Assembly (NCBI GenBank): GCA_022577435.1
Contig: JAKOON010000014.1
Coordinates: 4,428,347 to 4,492,346, forward strand
Source: Embiotoca jacksoni
Taxonomy: Eukaryota > Chordata > Actinopteri > Embiotocidae
DNA: 64,000 nucleotides
Reading direction: 5' to 3'
Position 1 is the first letter of the stretch, and each line of letters begins with the position of its first letter. A program made the position numbers and the translations under genes. Below, piece after piece: positions 1 through 9,599 of this stretch. The notes beneath the pieces are model-generated. The model worked only from the letters and a program-made list of their open reading frames with translations, was not told the DNA's origin and searched no databases.

Positions 1-1587
1 CCCAGCAATACACTCACCAAGTTTGAAGCAGACGAGACGAATGGTTGTCGAGATATGCGAGAGACAAACAGGCAAACAAACAAACAGACAGCGACGGTTC
101 TGATTGATATCGCCAGCAGTTTCTGCTCTGACAAAACCAGCTGTCAAACTCTTGAAATGTTTTTTCTTTTCTTTTACTTTCCCGCAAATTCTCTGTGCTT
201 TTGAGGATTTATTGTGAGATTTGTTGTGTTGCACATGCCAGACCCTTTTTCAGACAGCTTACAGTGGAGCATGTAAACGGAACACAATCAATTGGACTAA
301 TTAACTGTAATAAAAAAAAAAAAAAGAGAGCAATGGCCAGTCACAGACGCTGTGAGGCTGGTAATGAGAAAGCTAAATCACTTTTTTTTTTTTAAAGCGG
401 CTGCAGTTACCCAGACTAAATGTACAATGAGTGGTGAAGTTCACACCTTCCAGAAGGTATATATACATTTACTGCTGGAGGGAGCAAGTCTGATTCACTT
501 TAATGCAGCTCTCCAAAAGGGTTTTACAATACTTCAAAGAGTCACACAACTTTGTGAAAGTGAGAAGAATCTACCTGAAAACCGGCTGTATATTTTCAGT
601 CTCTTTTGACGCACATAAAAAAAGCAAATAAAAAAAAACAGACCACTTCAACCATTGACATTTAACAAAACAAAACAAAAAAGTATTTATTTTCAGCTCT
701 ACTTAGCTGCAGTGTGCTTGAAGTCCATCTATCTCCTCCACAGCCTCCTTTAAACTCTTGTTTAAAAAATCTGTCTGTGTACAAGATCGTCTGCCTCGCC
801 TCCCCTGCGTATTTGCCTCCACTACATCTTCATTATTAGATGGAGCCTCACTGTGTTCAACCTCTCCTTACCAGGAGCCTATTAGGGATTTCCCCTTTTA
901 TTTATTGATTAATACATCATCAAGTGTAGCTCCAGCCGCAGCCCAGGGACAACAGCAAGGTTCCCCTGGTTTCTGCAGACTTCATCCCACCTGCCCACTT
1001 TAGATTCAGGACTTGCCTCGCCTGTTAGACAATGATTGCTATTATTCTTTTTTTTTTTTTTTTCTTCCCTCCAGGCAGCGCTGCTGACAGAGAGCGGCTG
1101 CATTTTCCTCATGGTTTATGTGGGAGTGAAAGGGAAAAAGAAAAAAGAAAAAAAAAACACCAAAAATTCAGAATGAGACCTCTGGAAATTACCAGGCTAT
1201 ACATTTTGGGGCGCGGATGTATTCGCGGTTTAAACTGTTTCATGGGCATATAAAAGGATTTTTAACCTCTTTTAATAATAAATCACCTTGCTCTTTCTTA
1301 TCAAAGGCAGAGCACTGTGAAACGGCTGGATGTAACATCAAAGCATGAAGTATTCCCCTAACCTACAAAATCGGTCTCACCACAAACAAGCAGGCAGCGA
1401 GAATGGGATCAGTGTGGCTGTGGAAGAGAGCGAGAGAGAGGAGGAAGAAGAGGAGAGGGGCGAGGAGGGGAGAAAAGAAAGTGGAGCTTTGTAGGAGAAG
1501 CTTTGTGAGGCTTTTTCCTCCCTCGCTGTCAGGCCACAGAACATTAAAGTGGAGGAGAGGAATTTGCATTCTCTAAATCGCTGCCTC

Positions 1588-1590
<3 letters not shown>
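1..1590. other. upstream non-coding DNA
   Basis: AT-rich sequence with A and T runs and short purine-rich tracts (1420-1500). No gene, RNA or clear mobile element was recognised. Open frames here are short and low in complexity. Confidence 0.7.
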
Positions 1591-1593
<3 letters not shown>

Positions 1594-1631
<38 letters not shown>

Positions 1632-1634
1632 TCT
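1594..1634. repeat. (CT)n microsatellite
   Basis: About 41 bp of CT dinucleotides with one GT interruption at 1619-1620, preceded by a pyrimidine-rich lead-in. Confidence 0.95.
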
Positions 1635-1884
1635 ATCCTGAACTCGCAGCACGTGCACTCACACATGCATGCTCTCTGGCTCTTACATAGTTCAATTTAC
1701 CGAAGCTGTGCAGCTGTGATGTTACCATCCAAAACATGTTGCCAAAGCAAACAGAGCGACAGACTCTCATAAAGAGTGTTGTGCCCAAGTTAAAGGCACC
1801 AAAAGCAATGCTAGAAATACTTTTTTTTTTTTTTTTAAGCTTAGAAGAAGCAGTCAATGTAAAAAAAAAAAAAAAAACTCAATC

Positions 1885-2165
1885 AAATCAATATTTGCTG
1901 CGACCACCTCTTTGCCTTTACAACCGCAGCAATTCTCCTCGGCACGCTTGTCACAGTCCTCGGCTGGATTTAGGCTGCCTCAGCGTCTCTTAATGTTATG
2001 TGACTCCATGATGTCGAGATTGGGGATCTGTGCGTTCTTGTTTTTCAAGCAGATAAAGATTCAGATTCAATACGAGCCTCACTTGTTTGTTCGGGCTTGT
2101 TGTCCTGCTGCAGAATGCATTTGGGCCCAAACAGACACCTTAATAATGGATAATTCTCCAAAACA
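1885..2165 (-). mobile_element. degraded Tc1-like transposon, antisense remnant
   Basis: The + strand reads like the reverse complement of the C-terminal part of a fish Tc1-like transposase. It has an opening CAATATTTG block and a GACCACCTCTTTGCC block. Next is TGATGTCGAGATTGGGGATC, the antisense of the Leu-Asn-x-Ile-Glu region. Then TTGTCCTGCTGCAGAATGCA is the antisense of the Gln-His-Asp-Asn region around the second catalytic Asp. Spacing between blocks is shorter than in intact elements, so there are internal deletions, and the frame is broken. The comparison is from memory of teleost Tc1 elements. Confidence 0.75.
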
Positions 2166-2289
2166 ATTGAAGTGCTTTAACAATTTACACAGTATACTAG
2201 TAGAAATTACAGAAACACATCTCGGTAAAATGCGAACACAAATCCAACCGTCATCTCCCTCCAAAAGGTTTTTTTGAACTTCCACCTCG

Positions 2290-2990
2290 TGTGTATCACA
2301 TGAACTTGCATAGCATCTTTGTAAGGATGAAATGTGTCCAATGTGTGGAATTTAAAAAGGGTTCTTGGTTAATTTGAGACCTCAAGGTTCTCAAATGTGG
2401 AAAGAAATTGCTGTATTTCAAGGATTATTTTTTTAACATTATTGTACATCTAATACTTTTGGATTGTTGCTCAACCAACCAATACATTTAATGATGCCAC
2501 TTTTTGATGCAAGATATTGTGATGGCCAGTCTATTAGTTAGTTGTCAAAGGACACCTAATCACCAATTAGACATAAAAAGTAAAGAGTACAAAACGACCA
2601 AACAAATGACTACTTACTGATTAATGATCTGCCGCTCACAGTGATGGCTTAAAGGTGGAGTCAGAGAGAAAAGAGCTTATTAGTGTGTAATACATCTGTC
2701 CTTAATCTCATGAATAGCATTATATGTAGACACACACACACACATGTAGAAAGAAAAAGAAAAAAATCCAAATGCACCCACATGCTTTTGCTCATGAAAC
2801 ATAGGAGGGGCAGGAACTACAGAAGGAAGGGTCGTCATGACAACACAACACTCTCCGTCAAGTCCCACCTCTTTAAACTTCAAACCCGAAAGCCCACATG
2901 TGTCTCTCGTTCTAAATCTGGCAAGAAGGCAGGGCTGCAGCTCAGAGAGACTGAGTGCCGGAGCAACAAGACACTCCACGGCCGAGCAGC
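2290..2990. other. non-coding upstream stretch
   Basis: No gene recognised. It contains a short CA run (about 2730-2744). It becomes richer in G and A towards the putative first exon. Confidence 0.6.
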
Positions 2991-3000
2991 AGCCTTGAAG

Positions 3001-3028
<28 letters not shown>
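3001..3028. repeat. poly(A) run, 28 nt
   Basis: An uninterrupted run of 28 A just upstream of the putative 5' leader. No retrotransposon body was recognised directly before it. Confidence 0.97.
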
Positions 3029-3029
<1 letters not shown>

Positions 3030-3031
<2 letters not shown>

Positions 3032-3355
3032 GGAAAAGGAGGGAGACAGCCGGGTCACAGGAGTCCAGCGAGCGTCCAGCGCACAGCTCAGGGACTTGGC
3101 CAAAAGAGGCGGGCAGCAGTTTGTTATTGGAAAAAGCTGACAAGCGAACCAGTCAGCGGAGAGGGGAGAGACCGAGAGAGGTGGCCGCCTGACTTTGAGT
3201 TGGTCAGTGAAGGCCTCATGCAGCTTCTGAGCAGCAACTCAATTCCATTTTTATCTGGCTGACACACCTCGACTTGTAGCAGAGCTCAGCAGTAGCCCAG
3301 AAGGGAGGTTTAGAGAGGAAGTAAAGGAAAGGAAATAAGACACAAGGAGGAAAAG

Positions 3356-3387
<32 letters not shown>

Positions 3388-3411
3388 AGAAAGAAAAGCA
3401 AAGCAAGCATG
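3030..3411 (+). CDS. sgcd: sgcd first exon: 5' leader plus initiator ATG at 3409-3411 (partial, start unknown)
   Basis: A purine-rich leader ends in ATG at 3409-3411, immediately followed by the strong donor GTAAGT. Splicing to 29083, which itself starts with ATG, would give a protein beginning Met-Met-Thr-Gln-Glu-Gln. That mirrors the human delta-sarcoglycan isoform beginning Met-Met-Pro-Gln-Glu-Gln, in which one Met comes from an upstream exon. Only the last three bases are coding; the rest is untranslated. The 5' end is a guess: sequence from about 3030 is more GC-rich than its surroundings and has an inverted CCAAT (ATTGG, 3125-3129), but no clear TATA box. The leader contains a run of 30 A (3356-3385) and a short upstream ORF (3218-3262). 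The donor position is secure; assignment to sgcd is an inference from the ATG/ATG pattern. Confidence 0.68.
3356..3385. repeat. poly(A) run, 30 nt, inside the putative 5' leader
   Basis: Thirty consecutive A, ending 23 nt before the ATG at 3409. If the leader call is right, it lies within the mRNA. Confidence 0.97.
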
Positions 3412-3842
3412 GTAAGTTTCTCTGACTTGTTTGTACTGCTCATTAGCTGTTGTTGTTGTTGTGGGCGGGGAGGTGGGCCGAGCTTTGATTGCTGCGAGCG
3501 TAAGTCTTCAAAAAGTGGACCAAATTAAAGCTGAACTTCCTCTTATTTTTAGTTTGCTTGTTTCTCTCTGAACAAAATGCATTTTTTTATAATTCTTCCC
3601 CCCCCTACTTGGTGCTTACTTGCCTAAGAAAAAAAAAATCAAAGAAAAGAAAAGAAAAAACAAAGCCAAAAATTAGAACCACTTTACAAATGCAGAGCCC
3701 TCGAGATTGAAGCAGTTAAATTAATTTGTTTGTTGTGAACCGAGAAGTTGGGGCGAAATGAAGCTGTGGAACTTTCGTTTTTTCATTTAGAAATGAAATT
3801 GCAAGAAAAGTGATTTCCAAAGCTGTTTGCTCTGAATCTCAC

Positions 3843-3877
3843 ACCCCCCCCCCCCCTTTTTTTTTTTTTTTTTTTTT
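3843..3877. repeat. poly(C) then poly(T) run
   Basis: A run of C (about 3844-3856) runs straight into a run of T (about 3857-3877), giving a pure pyrimidine tract. Confidence 0.95.
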
Positions 3878-3899
3878 CTAAAATCTTTGTGTGTAGCGA

Positions 3900-4060
3900 G
3901 AGCTAGAAGAAGAAAGGTGGGCTGACCGCCCCACTTCCCTATATCAGTCCCGGCAACACATTTGGTTTCAATTACTTTGTCCCTCTGGGGAACAAGCTGC
4001 TATAAATAAGTAACAAGAAGCTGAGTGTGGACAGACTGCAGCCTACTGTCGGGGTTGGAC
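3900..4060 (+). promoter_or_regulatory. candidate alternative muscle-type promoter with TATA/MEF2 box
   Basis: CTATAAATAA at 4000-4009 matches the MEF2 consensus and contains a TATA-like TATAAATA (4001-4008). A transcript start would be expected about 30 bp downstream, near 4030. Upstream, CCTATATCAG (3938-3947) is a near-match to a serum response (CArG) box. A possible donor, GTGAAG, lies at 4166. A transcript from here could splice to exon 2 at 29083 and start at its own ATG. Human SGCD is known to use alternative 5' exons; the link to this block is inference. Confidence 0.4.
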
Positions 4061-4061
4061 C

Positions 4062-4096
4062 GGAGGAGGAGGAGGAGGAGGAGGAGGAGGAGGAGG
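4062..4096. repeat. (GGA)n microsatellite
   Basis: About 11 tandem GGA units just downstream of the TATA-like box. Confidence 0.97.
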
Positions 4097-4212
4097 CAGC
4101 ACATGCCTCAACACTGACTCTGGTTCTGCTCTGGTTCGGAGGGATCAGTGTCTGGCTCAGTTGTGGTGAAGGGGGCGCGTTGTTGGGGGGGGGTCTTGTT
4201 TAGCTCCAGTCT

Positions 4213-4285
4213 CGGCATAGCTCAGTGGTTAAGGGTGATTTCTGCTTTTAAATCTGTTGGAACGGGTCCAAGTCATGTCTCTAAA
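4213..4285 (+). mobile_element. tRNA-like SINE head (fragment)
   Basis: ATAGCTCAGTGG at 4217-4228 resembles an A box, and GGGTCCAAGTC at 4264-4274 resembles a B box, about 45 bp apart as in tRNA-derived SINEs. No tRNA cloverleaf closes, so a functional tRNA is unlikely. Degenerate. Confidence 0.45.
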
Positions 4286-4372
4286 CTATCAGAGCGAGTC
4301 TTTTTGCTCCAAGTCCGAGTCAAGGCTGACTACTGTTTGAAAGTTTCTGGTGCTAATACTCGCATGATATCC

Positions 4373-4373
<1 letters not shown>

Positions 4374-4405
<32 letters not shown>
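4374..4405. repeat. poly(T) run, 32 nt
   Basis: An uninterrupted T run. It could be the end of an antisense retroelement, but no body is recognisable. Confidence 0.97.
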
Positions 4406-4409
4406 CAGC

Positions 4410-7400
4410 ACACGTCTTCTGGAATATAAACAGTTTTGTTTTTTTTCCACAAAGCAAAGTTTTCGATTAATGACACTAAAATGTCCCAAAACGTTGAATT
4501 ACATTGTGATTCACTTTAGTCACATCATGCTGCTTTCAGGGGAAGTTAAGAAATATGGTTGGAATACTTCTTCAAAGGTAAATGTCTGCTAACACAGACC
4601 TACTAAATATCAGATGTGTGGCCAATGAAAATGTGTAGTCAAATTTTTGGTCATTGCGGGTTCACAACATATTCCAACAGTTCAGTTTTCCTATCCCTCC
4701 TGCAGCATAATGTACCCATGTACCCGTTTTATTAGTATAATTTAACTTTATCTTACACACACCGCTTCATTACAAACCTTTAAAGGTCAATCGTATCTGA
4801 TTACTTTAATTTGAGTACTTTGGAGCAAAGTTTACAAAGTTGAACAAAATATGATCAAAAGTTCAATTATTAATTTTTTTTTAAATTACAGTTTTAAGAG
4901 CCTGTTTTTATCCAGACAGAAAACCAATGACTTTTCAAATCCAAAATTGCTGCCTCAGGATTTGCAACGGTCTCATTATCCCAATTTTTGTGATGAGATT
5001 CTCCGCAGACCTTTGCAAGCGTGATGAGACAGAAGTCTGGAAACGCTTCACAATACTTATTGAAATTCAGCAGATTTGCCCCTTTTGCCGATGATGGTCA
5101 CGTAAATAAAAGATGCAAATCAAAACTTTGCAGAGTCTTCAGAGATTGACGATTTCACATAAAATTAATTTTGTTTTCACTAAACTTTGTCCGACTTTTT
5201 TTTACGGTTAGGTTGCTCATGTCTCAAGGAGCCTCCTGGAAATTTCATCTCAACGAGTTTGCCCTTGACTTTCTGACAGTATAAATAAGGTTTCAGCTTC
5301 CTACACTGAACTGTGGCCGCACCGGCCATTGAAAAGCACTTCTGAAACCATATTCAGTAGTTTAGATACTCGATTCAGACCTTGCAGTCGAGCACTTCTT
5401 CCAGTTGTAATTTCAAAGTGAGGGGCAGTTCACACTCGGCTGTTCCAGTGTTTCCCCTCAAAATGTTTTCAGTAGCAGAGCTATTGTGTGCGCACAGACG
5501 ATCTGCATTTGCGAGGATCCGCAGTGGAAGAACTCAAAATTACTTAACAACAAGCGTTTGACACCAGAAGGTCCCTGAAACAGTCTTATCGAAAAGTTGT
5601 TCACGTTATTTTGGACCATAATTATTACATCACTGTAAAAACAGCAACACGGGGTGTCGTTTTTTTTCACAGTACGCGTAGGTATTGAGTTGAAAAATGA
5701 AACAAATGTGCTCACTGCCCTGAAGTAATCCTGATTCACAGCGGGAATAGAACAGATTTAACATTTTTTATAAAATATTCTTTACAGAACAACAATATTT
5801 AAACAAATTAACCCTTTAAACTTTAGTGTAAACAAATCTAAATGTCAATTAAATGAGTAATATATGTCTGACATCAAAATACTGAGTTTAGAAAGAATGC
5901 CAAACATAAAAATCAGATAGCAGAGTAAAGTCAAATTTACTGACTAAAGTCAAGAGCAAAGTTTACTGAAATTTGCCAAACTTTAAGATACCGTTAATGG
6001 AAATCTAATATAAACAGTCAAAATAGCTTTTGTTTTAGCTTGTTCATAAAAAAAAAAAAAAAAAAATGCTGTGGTTGTGAGACACATGCCTGTGGTGGAT
6101 GGAACGATGCAGGCAAAGCTGAGTAAAATATGACTTTCCTACATGTTTTATCTCCTTTGGACAAGTGGTACAGTCGGTAGCGAGTGTTGTCATCGACGTT
6201 CGTAAAATGTGTAGTTTGCGTTGATCGTGATCATTACGCACAATATCAGATGTCTGCAGTGGCGTTAACCACTTAGCAGGCAGTGGTTTTGAAAACATAA
6301 AGAGGAGCAACTGTGCTAAAATGTTGCTTTTTGATAAAGAATGTATTTTACTTTTAACATTTGAACAATATTAACTCGAAAAGTGAAGCGTTTTGGGGAG
6401 AACCAACTTCATGGCTGGACATCATCTCTGACAGCAGTTTTACCCAAAGACTGACTGTTGCCCCCTTTTTTGAATAAAAACAGAGCAAGGAAGTAAATAG
6501 ATGAAGAAACCAAACTGCTGCTACCGTGTCTACGAACAGCCAGCTGCCGTTTCTGTCCTCTTTCATCTTTGCCCGCGTTTATTACACGTTGATTACATTT
6601 GTCTGAAGCAGCCCTGAAGGGAAGCTCCAGACAGCTTCACTGTGACTCTGAGGTGTAAAACAGCCCACCCACTTCAGGACACACTGCAGCTGTCGCTCCA
6701 CACACAGTTATATTAGGAACTGAGTCAGCGCTCCAAATATCCTCCAGAGCCGCCCCCTCCCTCCCTTCCTCCTTCCCTCCCCCCCTCCCCCAACCCCGAT
6801 TCGCTGTCTCTGTCTCTTCATGTGTATTTTACTGTCTGTCTGCCTACATGTAGCTTCCAGCTGTTGCCTCTTACTAAAGGCAGCCGAAAGTAGATGTAGC
6901 ATCACGCAGATGTAGCGCCAACATATATTTACCAGCAGCCTTTGAAAGGGAACCCCCGCAGGACTGAGACTCTAAATACTGGAATGGTGAATTCTTATGG
7001 TCACCAGCACCATCACGGGATTCAAATTTGGACGTTTCCAACCACGCATCGACAAAACTAATGCACTTCTCCCTGGCGGTGTTTTCCACTCACTGAATCT
7101 CTCCGAACAGCCGGCGAGAGCCGTTTGCTGATTGCTGGGAAGGTCTGGAGGGTTTATCCGTCCCATCAGATCTTTGCAGCAGCACGTTGGCACATTGCAA
7201 ACTGGCTTCAAGACATCAGCCTTCCTTCTAAATCTTCTCAGTACTCAGCATCTAACCAGCGACTCTGCGGTGAGGTTTCCACTTCTCCGCGGAACAAGTG
7301 GGAGAGACAGAGAGACCTGGTAGCCTTCCCAAAGGGTTCTTCAAAAACCTTATCGTCACTGTAAAGGTTTTGTTTCACACAAAAATCACACTTTTGAGAA

Positions 7401-9520
7401 AGCAACAGAGAAAAGGCGAGAAGTTACTGAGAAAGAGACAGACCTGGGTAAAGCTGCAGAAGACGTGAACATAGAAAGGACGAGAGAGAGAAAAAGGATG
7501 GAGACAAAGAAAGCATGGAGCTGTAACTTCTCGCTGTGTGCTTGTATCGCTGTACAGTAGAAGCAGGGAAAATGACAAGCCCTTGGAGCTACCGTGATAA
7601 AATTGCCTGCTTTTCTTCTGCAGAGGCTTCACACAGCCACCAGGAAGCCGTCATTTACTTCCGACACAGGTGCAGATTTGCGAACAAAAGATTTTTCCTG
7701 AAAGAACATCACCTGTAGTTTTGAATGAATGGAGGTAGCGTACGGTTATTGTGCGGGACAAAATTGGTTGAAAGAAGCCGTGAAAAGGAGGCAGAAATGG
7801 GCAGCTGCAGAATGTGGTTTGGTTCAGAGAGAAACCTGCCAGGATAAGAGCTTTGACTTTCCCCGGCCATGATTGGACTCAAGCCATTTTAGGCCTTTGC
7901 AGAAGATGGACATCACCAAATATTTCGGCTGTTGTTCCAACGGACAGCTGAAAGGAAGCTTTTTTTTTTTTCTTTTTTTAGAGTAATAAATGTATCACAG
8001 AGACATATTGAAAGTTTTCTTTACACTTAATGTGTGCGAGCTAGCAGTAATTAGCAAACACAGTAATTATAACCACAGACTCCATGGCCTACTGACTTGC
8101 GTCGTAACCCTGTGTTGGGATTGTAATTTACAAAATTGTTTCTTGTTTGTTGACATTTTGCCAAACGTATCCCCAGACATATATACGTCTGAATATGGCC
8201 ACTGGCACACTGTCAAGCTGAGCTTTTAAGCAATACGGCTGCCCAGCACATCGCTATATTTAACAGCTGGCAGCATGCCTCGTAGACTGTAATCATACGT
8301 CAGCTTTCTGCAACCATAAAACCACCCAAAGTCTGGAAAACTGTGAAAACGGACTCATCAGACTTTTTTTTTTTAAATTTGGTCTCAATTTGTTGACTTA
8401 TAAGGTAGCTGGATAGTTGATTGTTCCTGTTTCCGGTCCTTAGGCCGATACTAGTTGTCCAGAAATGTGAGAATTGTTCTAATTATTGAAATCTTACTGA
8501 CAAAGGAAATAAATATACTTCCTACAAATCAAACCGCTCCGATAAGTGAGATAGATTGACACGCATGATACATGTGTTTCTCCTCTCACAAAATAATCAA
8601 AGTCTTTTAAGTGTTTTAAAACCTGTAATTTTCATATTTATGTGTCGTTTTTGTCCTCCTTTACTGGTGCAGTTTTACATTTTATAGTGTATTAACACCA
8701 ATTTGTTCACATCAGCTCACATCAACCCCCTGCTCGTGGCGATATGTTTATAAAGATGCACGTGCTGGTTGAACATGAGGATGCAACATAGCTCAGAGCC
8801 ACAGTGTGACTTTTGTCAGCTTTATGACTGCAGTTTTCCACAAATGCAGTTTGTCTTTTTTTTTGTTGCAAATTGCCTTTTAAAATTAGCATATTTGTTT
8901 GAAAGGTCCCGTAATGTATAACTACCAGATTTCCTCATCTTTTTTTTTTTTTTTCTATCATAAAGCCGATCTAGATGCTATGAAAATACTGTTTGAACTT
9001 GCTCAAATTTGTGATGTCACAAACTCGCACTGATGTCATTTGTCTGCCCTCAGTGTGGCCCACTGTCCAACCTTTTATGTGGAGGAAAACCCAGGGTGGT
9101 CATTCTGTTGCTGAGCAAGCAAGCTACGAGACAAAAAAGAAAATGTGTTATTTATCCTGGTTGTATGTCACTCCGAAAACAGTCAGCCAATCAGAAGAGG
9201 GGATCATTGATATCAATGCATCTTAAAAACACAGATACAAAACAGCCCGTTCTTGGGAGAGCAGAGAGAAAGGAGATGTAAAACTATAATGAGATGGTTT
9301 TTGGGACAAAAATATATATTCTAATGGATTTCAAGAGTGTGAATAAAACACTGGAAAAGTGTACCAATAGGGACCTTTAAAACTTACATGTTCTACATTT
9401 TAGATTACTGGTTTAAATCCGAGGCATAATGGCATTCAATGAAACCACCATGGCCTTTCCTGGGGATTTATTTTACAGATAAAGTCTCCTTTCATGCAGT
9501 TTCTGTTATTGTCTCCTCTC
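4410..9520. other. intron 1 non-coding stretch
   Basis: AT-rich intronic sequence. It has an A run at about 6049-6066, a C-rich pyrimidine tract at about 6750-6795 and T runs near 7961 and 8941. The MEF2/E-box pair at 8254-8269 is listed separately. No exon or recognisable element otherwise. Confidence 0.6.
8254..8269 (+). promoter_or_regulatory. MEF2 site abutting a CAGCTG E-box
   Basis: CTATATTTAA (8254-8263) fits the MEF2 consensus and is directly followed by CAGCTG (8264-8269), a preferred MyoD-family E-box. The pairing is a signature of muscle enhancers, which suits sgcd, but nothing in the sequence proves activity. Confidence 0.4.
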
Positions 9521-9526
9521 CCCCCG

Positions 9527-9527
9527 C

Positions 9528-9570
<43 letters not shown>
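9527..9570. repeat. (CAGA)n microsatellite
   Basis: Eleven tandem CAGA units, flanked by C-rich DNA on the left and G-rich DNA on the right. Confidence 0.97.
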
Positions 9571-9599
9571 TATATAGATCTGCGGGGGGGCTTGAGAGG

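Noticed and set aside
2683..3192. 169-codon open frame across the leader region
   Set aside because: Ends in low-complexity Lys from the poly(A) run and has no domain; it is the putative untranslated leader.
4217..4285. Functional tRNA gene
   Set aside because: A and B box-like motifs are present, but no acceptor stem or anticodon arm pairs; better explained as a SINE fragment.
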